Origin: Agrypnia vestita
Lineage: Eukaryota; Arthropoda; Insecta; Trichoptera; Phryganeidae
Direction: 5' to 3'
Length of the DNA: 64,000 nucleotides
Assembly: GCA_016648135.1 (NCBI GenBank)
Contig: JADDOH010001516.1
Span: 124,001-188,000, forward strand
Under the pieces are notes generated by a model that saw nothing but the letters and a program-made list of their open reading frames with translations, ran no database searches and was not told where the DNA came from. Within the stretch, counting starts at the first letter, position 1. Every line of letters starts with the position of its first letter. Made by a program: the position numbers and the translations under genes. Below are positions 37,801 to 40,290 of this stretch, piece by piece.

Positions 37801-38644
37801 TTCATAGACAGTGATTTATTTTTTGATTATTTATTTTATTTTACAATCGAAATTCTAAGTCGTGGGGTATAAAAGCAAAGGCGGCAATATCCAAAAAATA
37901 AAAAATATTTTGTATGCGAGGATTACTTATTTAAAATATACGTAATTCTAGATTTTATGTATCCCTTTAAACATCATGTTTCCCATAAATGTATAGTGTA
38001 TGTTTCCTATAAAATCTTGAATTCAGTACATTATAAATGACTGCTTTAAATTATTTTTTTTGGATATTATTGCCTTTGCTTTTATACCCCGCAATTACTC
38101 TTATTTTAAATATTTATCGTAGCAAAATATTACCCCGCCAAAAAGAGTTTGAGGGAGAATTATATATATTTATAATTAATCTCTATTTATAAGCATTGCC
38201 CGTCATTACATGATAGTGGTATTGTAGTGGTCTCATAGAAATGTTGTCTTAAGACCAAATGCCCGCACTCTTAGATGAATAGCTTTAGTGTATTAAAGGA
38301 TAGATTTTAGACCTTTGATAACAGATGCAAGACAATATGTTTACAAAGTTAAAATATATTAATTAGTAGATAAAAATATATACGAATATTTTTTCGAGCA
38401 CAATAATATTGATTAAAACATTTTCCGTTAACAGGTTTCCTTCAGACAGGAGCTCATTGAAGAGTGGCGCTTTGTGATAAAGTGCAGTGGTGACACCAAG
38501 CCGGTCAGACACAGGTCCATCTCACACTGCAGATCAAGATCCAGGTCTAGGTCCATCGGGTCCGGGTCCTATAAGTCCAAAGAATCTCTGAACGAGACGT
38601 ACGGCCTCAAAGTACCCGAAAATGGAAATTTAAAACGCGCGTAA
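7729..38644 (+). CDS. Kainate-type ionotropic glutamate receptor, complete 17-exon-position gene
   Basis: Joining 17 exon positions with GT-AG borders and matching phases gives 913 residues, the usual size for kainate receptors. It is a glutamate-gated cation channel subunit of the plasma membrane. Visible parts: signal peptide about 1-21; amino-terminal domain about 24-400; S1 with GNDRFEGF and LTITSDR, where R508 is the ligand-carboxylate arginine; M1 about 548-570; re-entrant M2 with VLQQGSE, Gln606 at the Q/R site; M3 with SYTANLAAF at 635-643; S2 with S675/T676 and E723, the other ligand contacts; M4 about 809-834; and a tail rich in Arg-Ser. The SELAP and WWFFTLI motifs and the post-M4 tail favour the kainate class over AMPA or NMDA. 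Which insect paralogue it is cannot be settled without a tree. Two M4 exons exist (see exons 16a and 16b). Confidence 0.93.
8053..8460 (+). pseudogene. LINE ORF2 remnant in intron 1
   Basis: Reads [20 protein letters not shown], then [16 protein letters not shown], then after a frameshift [14 protein letters not shown] and [14 protein letters not shown]. The YGIxVWG-T---...LQKKIIKxI pattern is the reverse transcriptase thumb/C-terminal region of non-LTR retrotransposons. Frameshifts and stops make it non-functional. A hammerhead-like repeat begins right after it. Confidence 0.65.
8478..8700. repeat. Hammerhead-like repeat pair with 42-bp tandem duplication
   Basis: The left half on the minus strand reads CTGATGA then a short stem. 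The right half on the + strand reads CTAGTGA, GGTTGA/TCAACC hairpin, GAAAC (8609-8640) followed by AAGTTGATAAATATA. The centre TTCATCAGGACAATATAATA is tandemly duplicated with a 42-base period (8534-8614). The cores carry substitutions and are probably inactive. Confidence 0.6.
8914..8995 (+). repeat. Hammerhead-like hairpin module
   Basis: CTGACGA at 8920-8926, one extra A, GAAGCC-ATT-GGCTTC hairpin (8928-8942), GAAAC (8943-8947), AT, then GTC (8950-8952). The flank ATTTCAATAAAAAGTGG and TTTACAAAGTTA follows. Stem I is weak. It is nearly identical to the minus-strand core at 1014-1041. Confidence 0.65.
8996..10245. other. Rest of intron 1
   Basis: AT-rich intron sequence with an AT/ATATAT microsatellite at about 9525-9577. 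No coding similarity seen. Confidence 0.4.
10246..10418 (+). CDS. Glutamate receptor exon 2: start of amino-terminal domain
   Basis: Acceptor CACAG and donor GTACGA. Completes the split Gly and reads [16 protein letters not shown], then AVCGMLQ: the first strand and helix of the periplasmic-binding-protein-like amino-terminal domain (residues about 27-84). Ends in phase 0. Confidence 0.92.
10551..10907. repeat. Repeat with inverted ends and hammerhead-like hairpin, intron 2
   Basis: The ends are inverted: TGTATCCACTTATTATCATT at 10551 and ATAATAAAAAGTGGATACA ending at 10907. Inside the left end, on the minus strand, are CTGATGA, T, GGAAA-GGTT-TTTCC, GAAAT and a GTA triplet (about 10590-10622). 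A 76-codon open stretch at 10546-10776 has no recognisable domain. It is probably a non-autonomous member of the same hairpin-repeat class. Confidence 0.55.
11255..11310 (-). repeat. Hammerhead-like module with paired stem I, intron 2
   Basis: The minus strand reads GGTC, CTGACGG, a GAG..CG-GGTA-CG.CTC hairpin, GAAAC, AG, GTA, GACC. The GGTC/GACC pairing forms a 4-bp stem I right at the core, as a hammerhead requires. The seventh core base is G instead of A, which should weaken activity. Confidence 0.55.
11580..11948 (+). repeat. Dispersed repeat family B, copy 1
   Basis: Contains TTTTGATATTGCATATCTCC and GCTCGAACATCTTAGACTCATA blocks and ends at ACACCCTGTGTATA. The same order of blocks is at 39062-39350 (same strand) and 57640-57940 (opposite strand). 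Non-coding. Confidence 0.55.
12051..12218 (+). CDS. Glutamate receptor exon 3: amino-terminal domain
   Basis: Acceptor TTCCAG, donor GTGCGT, phase 0-0. Reads [20 protein letters not shown] and ends [13 protein letters not shown] (residues 85-140). The IFGP element and the conserved Cys (VCDTKEVPH) are typical of kainate/AMPA amino-terminal domains. Confidence 0.92.
12383..12690 (+). repeat. Dispersed repeat family A, copy 2, intron 3
   Basis: CTGTAACCCTTAAAAAATGA, TACATGTCGATTCC, then an A/T-rich TTCGTAAATA-type minisatellite, GTTACGGACTTAAC and GACAGACAGACAGATGGACGG. Same block order as the copy at 5445. Confidence 0.6.
12691..14129. other. Rest of intron 3
   Basis: Mixed composition with no supported gene. 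The sequence at 13640-14000 has a higher GC content and may be an old retroelement remnant, but I could not find a protein motif. Confidence 0.35.
14130..14290 (+). CDS. Glutamate receptor exon 4: amino-terminal domain
   Basis: Acceptor TTCACAG, donor GTCAGC, phase 0 to 2. Reads [20 protein letters not shown] and ends YGTGNYR (residues 141-194). The WNWKxFTIxYE motif is a hallmark of the second lobe. Confidence 0.92.
14291..15120. other. Intron 4
   Basis: AT-rich intron, no recognised element. Confidence 0.4.
15121..15317 (+). CDS. Glutamate receptor exon 5: amino-terminal domain
   Basis: Acceptor TTTCCAG, donor GTATGC. Reads [19 protein letters not shown], then [20 protein letters not shown] and GANITG (residues 194-259). 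An 18-base copy of the exon end plus donor recurs 50 bases downstream (donor at 15368). Using that second donor would shift the frame, so 15317 is the supported end. Confidence 0.9.
15930..16201 (+). CDS. Glutamate receptor exon 6: end of amino-terminal domain lobe 2
   Basis: Acceptor GACCAG, donor GTGAGT. Reads [20 protein letters not shown], then [18 protein letters not shown] and ends MINYMKT (residues 260-350). The ALIFDAVYxFAxGL motif is conserved in the family. Confidence 0.92.
16202..17454. other. Intron 6
   Basis: No recognised element or coding frame. Confidence 0.4.
17455..17559 (+). CDS. Glutamate receptor exon 7
   Basis: Acceptor TTTACAG, donor GTAAAT, phase 0-0, 35 codons: [20 protein letters not shown] and onwards to GLGVIK. 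GLTGxIxFDxxGxRxxF is the usual end of the amino-terminal domain (residues 351-385). Confidence 0.92.
17945..18406 (+). pseudogene. LINE reverse transcriptase fragment in intron 7
   Basis: Reads [20 protein letters not shown], then [18 protein letters not shown], then [29 protein letters not shown] and, after a frameshift near 18303, [20 protein letters not shown] and [16 protein letters not shown] is the RT catalytic motif; KTKYM and FTYLGSLI follow at the usual spacing. The fragment covers the palm and thumb only. It is 5' truncated and frameshifted. Confidence 0.85.
18407..19373. other. Rest of intron 7
   Basis: Contains a GC-richer piece at about 19020-19100 with inverted GGCCAGTC/GACTGGC sequences, possibly the end of an unrecognised element. 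Nothing else supported. Confidence 0.35.
19374..19490 (+). CDS. Glutamate receptor exon 8: linker into S1
   Basis: Acceptor TTTCAG, donor GTAAGT, 39 codons: [20 protein letters not shown] and ending [10 protein letters not shown] (residues 386-424). It leads into the first ligand-binding segment. NST, NLT and NRT sequons could be glycosylated. Confidence 0.9.
19680..19766 (-). repeat. Family C fold-back repeat, partial copy
   Basis: Ends in TTGCTTTTGCTTTTATACCC, the terminal sequence shared with 29076-29210 and 37862-38096. Confidence 0.5.
20240..20636 (-). pseudogene. LINE ORF2 C-terminal fragment in intron 8
   Basis: The minus frame reads [20 protein letters not shown], then [40 protein letters not shown] and [11 protein letters not shown]. 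RSRVxAAEMxFLRxVAG and LRWLGHVxRMPExRLPRR are conserved LINE C-terminal motifs. The frame is open for at least 125 codons, so the insertion may be fairly recent. It ends only about 44 bases before the exon 9 acceptor. Confidence 0.85.
20680..20886 (+). CDS. Glutamate receptor exon 9: S1 ligand-binding segment
   Basis: Acceptor ATTCTAG, donor GTGAGA, 69 codons. Reads SPPYGMLK, then [20 protein letters not shown] and [13 protein letters not shown] (residues 425-493). GNDRFEGF and WNGMVxEL are conserved S1 motifs. Confidence 0.93.
21015..21065 (-). repeat. Degenerate hammerhead-like module, intron 9
   Basis: The minus strand reads CCTGATGATGGACCTTGCAA, the same opening as the module near 43.76 kb, but the GAAAC side is degraded. 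Confidence 0.4.
21534..21695 (+). CDS. Glutamate receptor exon 10: S1 with ligand arginine
   Basis: Acceptor ATTGTAG, donor GTAGAT, 54 codons: [20 protein letters not shown], then [15 protein letters not shown] (residues 494-547). R508 corresponds to the arginine that binds the glutamate alpha-carboxylate. MPFMxLGISILYxKP is diagnostic of kainate/AMPA-class receptors. Confidence 0.93.
21705..21880 (+). repeat. T-rich low-complexity tract
   Basis: About 170 bases of T runs broken by single A or short TATT units, just after exon 10. Confidence 0.85.
22359..22510 (+). repeat. DIRS left inverted terminal repeat
   Basis: Begins CTCGACGCCTGGAATCC and ends TCTTTCATAT. Matches the reverse complement of 26852-27003 except for one A/G difference in CGGC(A/G)CTTATA. 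Confidence 0.92.
22687..23823 (+). CDS. DIRS gag-like protein
   Basis: 378 codons from 22687. The inner ATG at 22717 ([12 protein letters not shown], context AAGATGG) is an equally good start, giving 368. The protein is Pro/Ser-rich and has a basic SRKRRRV patch near the N-terminus, a helical middle and an Arg-rich tail (RSRRGRR). No CCHC zinc knuckle is visible, as in many DIRS gag proteins. It precedes RT and overlaps it by 29 bases in another frame, so RT may need a frameshift or reinitiation. Assignment rests mainly on position and composition. Confidence 0.75.
   Translation: MNFVKRFVNKMADEQAPSPVSSNDGSSFEEPSRKRRRVAYDPRVDHLLKQVTALTEALLAGGAAPASTTPPTPEHVAASEPSVEDANASFIQPPPSLRRAKYTLEFGKLSTVVKEPPVPRADPKRIEQISKLQHFDSDEWSGVRYAETQRTYAATPTFVELSVNDDLRRIDNAPTHTGLLERSLAALSNALLAQRETLRDEMQSLVNWASEPGTDLSASALFERIQSMFTSDAPYNKISDDILQIVCGRRAECILNRRKAILEGFKDPFVREGAAKIPPSSGYLFNREELSAYILKNGGQEKVMVSPATRNLAQPSTSQPQPSTSRRAPNQGYLQSRKPFLPEPRNRERGPGNPNRRPIRKADHGRKPAGDRSRRGRR
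23795..25714 (+). CDS. DIRS reverse transcriptase/RNase H polyprotein
   Basis: 639 codons. The RT domain has [20 protein letters not shown], then [13 protein letters not shown] (D150), [14 protein letters not shown] and YLDDFLL (214-217), the catalytic aspartates. RNase H follows with TTDAADAGW (D376), QKEAFAVY (E408), QTDNKT (D433) and IADRLSRG (D484). The C-terminal part, [20 protein letters not shown], then [17 protein letters not shown] and LLVVPRW, matches the conserved methyltransferase-like region downstream of RNase H in DIRS elements. It copies element RNA into DNA. The frame is intact. Confidence 0.92.
   Translation: MTVAVEVEDDARLNNQFWGGRLRRFQSTWKEFGAPPIVLRILKGARIPFVAKPPLVFPTRQLLSSFSTKESRDMSSHIQALKMSGVLERADHSPSFISNLFLTPKSDNSLRPIFNLKALNAFVEAKPFKLFNHFRVPDFLQPKDWLVKIDLTQAYFHLPIAESHRKFLRLYYQGELLQMTCLPFGLSSAPRMFATLSNWLAGLLRKRGIRTVVYLDDFLLANQSRDLLATQAVETVNLFQHLGWCINRDKCVLIPTQKLEFLGITWDTEANQKSLSDRKCSGLRQVLRRPIEAGSCSPKQVLGLLGRLNFANFATPRGRLHCRRLQRFSRQLQRHEPSRQVELPAAVRQDLEWWLEAVGESCPIHEAPFSHFLTTDAADAGWGGQVDDKTISGQWTPEQMRWHSNQKEAFAVYAVIRDHAYLLRGTKTLLQTDNKTVVTYINKEGGTRSLGLLKITRDLLEFIDQQEISLTAQYIPGRYNGIADRLSRGTPLPEWHLLEPATEEIFRIWGRPQIDLFASATAHVVPNYVSLDSTDCSASYLNAFSQHWDYELAWVFPPPNLVPRVLAHLNLARGTFLLVVPRWEKTFWRADLKQRAKGGPISVRDLKSVLIDTSTGFPPPRVSDLQLEVWRIAVGGNRL
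23878..26670 (+). CDS. DIRS tyrosine recombinase, C-terminal part of a long overlapping frame
   Basis: The frame is open for 930 codons. Only the last 310 or so (from about 25715) are clearly recombinase: a SAM-like N-domain ([17 protein letters not shown]) and the catalytic domain with SGRRVQDL (R761), SVRSAVAS (R873), NWQS (W896) and KFYQRE (Y906, the nucleophile). The His of the usual HxxR box appears replaced by Gly. The first ~610 codons overlap the RT/RNase H gene in another frame and encode a Pro/Arg/Ser-rich sequence with no known domain. The frame is the same as gag, separated by the gag stop. The true start of the recombinase is uncertain. Confidence 0.88.
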   Translation: MEGVRGTTYSAENPQGRENPLCGQTSVSLPHQAAVEQLQHEGVSRHVESHSGPEDVRRAGKSRSFSELHLKSVSNSEVGQLPKADIQPEGVECLCGGETLQAVQPLSGPRLPPAQRLVGENRPNPGILSPTNSGIAPKVPETVLPRGTSPDDLPALWPVISPENVRNAVKLASGTLAEERNKDRSLPGRLPSGQSVKGPASDPGSRDGQSVPASGLVHQPRQVCPYTYPKAGVSGHNLGHRSQPEIPLGPQVLWPSPSTAPPDRGRQLLPQAGSRPLGETQLRKLRHPSGSFALPKTAEIQPPAAEARAIQTSGASCRGSARPRVVVGGRRGVLPNTRSPLLPLPDYRRSGRRLGRPGGRQDDIRPVDPRADAVAFQPERSLRCLRSDQGSRLPAKRNEDPTADRQQDSSDLHQQGGGDKIIGPSEDNSRPPRVYRPAGNISDSAVHSREIQRDCGPTLSGDTTPGMAPPGTSDRGNIPNMGTSSDRPLRIGHRPCGAKLRVARLNRLLGLLSQRIQSALGLRAGLGISAAESRPKSTGALEPGKRHLSPSCAKMGEDILEGRSQTTSKGRANKRKRSEERPDRYVDRVSPTEGVGPPTGSLENSSGWEQAIADWSQEEQQLFRSGWRGSTLNTYKPAWDRWQRWCTTHSVQPHNPPPATVARYLANLFIHEGLAPRTILVHKSAIVSFCGPALDADKISSNFLVRHVLKAISVSGGCTERPPIWNPRVVVEWLRENPPRNSLYDVSRRTAILLIMASGRRVQDLTLLRVTPDRLIDKGDSITLWPAFGAKTDTARHKQSGWRLSASDERNINPLFWIRKLVSLSQPRRKPDMKELFVTTAGEVKPASRTMIGGWIKSILREAGVEATPGSVRSAVASLNWLENYPIEEILSRGNWQSEITFRKFYQREIVDNPKQQCPQSSLAPLFTPI
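26724..26823 (+). repeat. DIRS internal complementary region
   Basis: The left half (26724-26768) is the reverse complement of the element start (22341-22385). The right half (about 26761-26823) is the reverse complement of the element end (about 26985-27047). The halves meet at AATAAAAGAATTTTA. This is the guide used to form the circular intermediate. Confidence 0.9.
26852..27003 (-). repeat. DIRS right inverted terminal repeat
   Basis: The inverted partner of 22359-22510, followed by a short unique end (27004-27047) that is copied in the internal complementary region. Confidence 0.92.
27427..27626 (+). CDS. Glutamate receptor exon 11: M1 and pore loop M2
   Basis: Acceptor TTCCAG, donor GTAAAT, phase 0 to 2. 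Reads [20 protein letters not shown] (M1), then [18 protein letters not shown] (M2 re-entrant loop). The Q/R-site codon is CAA for Gln606, the calcium-permeable form. The adjoining intron 10 carries the DIRS element. Confidence 0.93.
27700..28617. other. Rest of intron 11
   Basis: A GC-richer stretch at about 27740-28110 is open for about 97 codons on both strands but shows no family motif. It is possibly retroelement-derived. Confidence 0.35.
28618..28819 (+). CDS. Glutamate receptor exon 12: M3 and start of S2
   Basis: Acceptor TTTATAG, donor GTAATT. Reads [20 protein letters not shown], then the gating motif [11 protein letters not shown] (635-645) and [14 protein letters not shown]675/T676 are the S2 ligand-contact pair. 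Confidence 0.93.
28849..29062. repeat. Family D MITE-like repeat, copy 1
   Basis: GCAGTGGGAACATTGAAGCA at the left and, as reverse complement, GCAATGGGAATATCGTAGCA at the right form terminal inverted repeats of about 27 bp. A second copy is at 38868-39056. Confidence 0.6.
29076..29210 (+). repeat. Family C repeat, partial copy 2
   Basis: Starts GGGGTATAAAAGCAAA and keeps AAGGATTACTTATTAAGAAT. It matches the left part of the full copy at 37862-38096. Confidence 0.55.
29235..29400. repeat. Hammerhead-like module (degenerate) and flank, intron 12
   Basis: The minus strand reads CTCAATGA, GGGCC-ATT-GGCCCC, GAAACATATTG (29268-29302). The centre is followed on the + strand by TTCAATAAGCAGTGGTTTTA, the flank of the same family. 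Confidence 0.5.
29561..29714. repeat. Fold-back element, intron 12
   Basis: Arms of about 55 bases, GTACTGTTGCCGGCAAACTT...GGCGTAGTGGGGG on the left and its near complement on the right, around a short centre. No coding content. Confidence 0.7.
30286..30377 (+). CDS. Glutamate receptor exon 13: S2
   Basis: Acceptor TTTCAG, donor GTATTG, phase 0 to 2: [20 protein letters not shown], ending EGVSR (residues 682-712). YxxYQKMWxxM is a conserved S2 helix. Confidence 0.9.
31334..31464 (+). CDS. Glutamate receptor exon 14: S2 with ligand glutamate
   Basis: Acceptor TTTCAG, donor [26 protein letters not shown], then [21 protein letters not shown]723 in LMEST is the residue that binds the glutamate amino group. 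Ends in phase 1. Confidence 0.92.
32510..32580 (+). repeat. Hammerhead-like module, intron 14
   Basis: CTGATGA (from 32516), an imperfect stem ending GGCCCC, GAAACATATTGG, then TTCAATAAATATAGG. The right half of the stem matches the module at 29268 (GGCCCC, GAAACATAT); the left half is mutated. Confidence 0.5.
35430..35740 (+). repeat. Dispersed repeat family A, copy 3
   Basis: CTGTAGCCCATCAAAAATGA, TATATGTCAATTCC, an A/T-rich block, then AAGTTACGAACAGACAGAAT. It ends at the polypyrimidine tract of exon 15. Confidence 0.5.
35745..35860 (+). CDS. Glutamate receptor exon 15: end of S2
   Basis: Acceptor TTTACAG, donor [26 protein letters not shown], then [15 protein letters not shown] (residues 756-794). 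SPYRxxxSxAxLxLQExGxLxxxKxKWW is the classic end of S2. Ends in phase 0, the phase shared by both M4 exons. Confidence 0.92.
36337..36486 (+). CDS. Glutamate receptor exon 16a: alternative M4 segment
   Basis: Good acceptor (CCCTGTTAG) but weak donor (AAG/GTTTTA). Exactly 50 codons, phase 0-0: [20 protein letters not shown], then [20 protein letters not shown]. It aligns without gaps to exon 16b at 18 of 50 residues, including NVGGVFVVL. If the donor is skipped, the frame stays open to a stop at 36619-36621 and gives a short alternative C-terminus. So it may be a mutually exclusive cassette or an alternative last exon. Confidence 0.8.
37034..37183 (+). CDS. Glutamate receptor exon 16b: canonical M4 segment
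   Basis: Weak acceptor (GATTGAAG) but good donor (AAG/GTAAAA). Exactly 50 codons, phase 0-0: [20 protein letters not shown], then [20 protein letters not shown]. The GGVFVVL...GE pattern is closest to the usual kainate M4. A second in-phase acceptor at 37060/37061 is possible but would shorten the exon. The equal length with 16a supports 37034. Confidence 0.82.
37862..38096. repeat. Family C fold-back MITE, full copy, last intron
   Basis: Inverted ends GGGGTATAAAAGCAAAGGCG and its complement at 38060-38096, about 235 bp in total. Partial relatives are at 19680-19766 and 29076-29210. Confidence 0.65.
38435..38644 (+). CDS. Glutamate receptor exon 17: cytoplasmic tail
   Basis: Acceptor AACAG, 69 codons and [23 protein letters not shown], then [20 protein letters not shown], then [12 protein letters not shown] and [18 protein letters not shown] aligns with the post-M4 membrane-proximal tail of kainate receptors. 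The RSRSRSRS run contains RxR sequences of the kind that can retain receptors in the endoplasmic reticulum; this role is inference. Confidence 0.9.
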   Translation, partial: VSFRQELIEEWRFVIKCSGDTKPVRHRSISHCRSRSRSRSIGSGSYKSKESLNETYGLKVPENGNLKRA

Positions 38645-38747
38645 GACAGAAAATGTAAAGTATTGTTAATTTATATTATCTTATTTATAATTTAGACTTG
38701 TTAACAGCACATAACCACATTTTTAACATCCGGCATTATATTAAACT

Positions 38748-38778
38748 AACTGTTTGCTAGCTACTAGCTAGCAAACAG
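38748..38778. repeat. Perfect hairpin in the receptor 3' region
   Basis: CTGTTTGCTAGCT and its exact complement separated by three bases, about 105 bases after the receptor stop codon. It may form a stem in the 3' untranslated region. Confidence 0.6.
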
Positions 38779-38867
38779 CTAGTTTGACATAACTAACCAG
38801 TTGCTGTAACCCGTCAAACACGATGGAACATTGGTTCGCGTCTTTACTGAGTCCTAGTGTATAGTGG

Positions 38868-39056
38868 GAACATTGAAGCATGACTTTTTTGTAAACTTTT
38901 TTATAAACATATTCAGGAAAAAAATAGAAATCAAATATTCATGCTACAGATTTTTATGATACATCAAAATATGAATGCTATGATAACAATTGTGTATTCC
39001 AATTTTTTTTCTAAGTAATAATTGGTTACGTAAAAGTCATGCTGCGCCATTCTGGC
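38868..39056. repeat. Family D MITE-like repeat, copy 2
   Basis: AGTGGGAACATTGAAGCATG at the left and GTAAAAGTCATGCTGCG at the right; the interior matches 28849-29062. Confidence 0.6.
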
Positions 39057-39061
39057 CCTAG

Positions 39062-39350
39062 TATACAGGGTTATTTGAAAAACATTGATAACCCCGCAGG
39101 ACTATATTCCTCCCTTGATTATTTTTAACTTGTATTAAAACAAATGAATTTTTCGTAATCAATATGAGTTACTGTAATGATAGTCCAACGTTTTACAAAA
39201 AATAATTCAGAAAAATTGAAAAAAAAATGCAAACTTTGATGTCGCATATCTCCTTAACTATTGATATTAGATCATAATAGCTTGAACATTTTCGACTCAT
39301 AATCAAGGCAGAAATATAGTCCTGCGAGGTTATTAATGTTTTCCAAATAA
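39062..39350 (+). repeat. Dispersed repeat family B, copy 2
   Basis: Starts CAGGGTTATTTGAAAAACAT and contains GCAAACTTTGATGTCGCATA and TTGAACATTTTCGACTCATA, aligned with the copy at 11580. Confidence 0.55.
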
Positions 39351-39540
39351 CTATCTAAATCTACGCATATTATATATTTATAGTATATTTTCCGCATCGC
39401 AATCATTGCTGCCTTCAGGTTTGTTAGCCCCATATCCGGCCGCTTAATTTGTTTTATTAGCATTACACAAAGTTACGGGGGCAGACAGTCTGATGGACAG
39501 GACGGACAGACAACGAAATTATTATATTTATATTAGATTT

Positions 39541-40224
39541 AATATTTTGAATTGACACGAAAGCAGATTCATTGAAAGTTGGATACATCTAAACAAAATC
39601 AATTACATTTTTCGCATCATATTATTTTCACCTACAGTTTAATAAAAAACAAATTGAATAATTATTGTTATTTTAAAGATCATGATGAAATATACTGAAA
39701 ATTCTTATATTAATTCGCACGGTAATTGTACTCGTGCATCAAATTTTATAAAATTTATAAAAAAATTGTCAATTAAATAAATACATCAATGAAGAAAATA
39801 CATAAATGTATTGTATCAACAATGTATAATTACAACCTATCGGTAAATTTTATTATCATGATTTTGTCAAATATTCTGTATTTGTATATATTTATTTGAT
39901 TTATATATACCTATTCAAATGTATACTCAATATGTAATCAAAAAATATTGTTTGATGATAATACCACGAATAAATAAAATAAACTTTTTACTAATTAGCT
40001 ACTCATTTTTTTTTTATTTTGGTACTGTTTATGTATGTATGTAAAGCAACAGCAGCAGCACAAAGCCTGAAATATTTACTCGATATGGGTTAAAAAATAT
40101 TACTGCTTTTTAAATAACTATTTTCAGCTATATAAAAAAAGAGTTTTCAGAGAAGATTATTCCTGGTACTAAGTTCTAAAGAATAAGTGCTATTTTAATT
40201 TTGATTTACACTCAATAAAAATCT
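39541..40224. other. Intergenic DNA downstream of the receptor
   Basis: Very AT-rich. An AATAAATAAAATAAA run at about 39968-39985 could serve as a polyadenylation signal but is not assignable. Confidence 0.3.
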
Positions 40225-40290
40225 GTAATACATGCTCGATGAGTTGTTGAGGTTCGAGAGAAGCTGTCTCTCTCATCATCAGGTGTGATT
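40225..40290 (-). repeat. Hammerhead-like module
   Basis: The minus strand reads CCTGATGA, T, GAGAGA-GACAGCT-TCTCTC, then GAACC in place of GAAAC. The stem is perfect but the second core box is mutated. Confidence 0.5.

Larger units (their letters stand above)
38803..39540 (+). repeat. Family A copy 4 interrupted by two other repeats
   Basis: The family A head (TTGCTGTAACCCGTCAAACA, 38803) and tail (AAAGTTACGGGGGCAGACAG, about 39468) are separated by a family D copy (38868-39056) and a family B copy (39062-39350). The order implies nested insertion. Confidence 0.55.
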
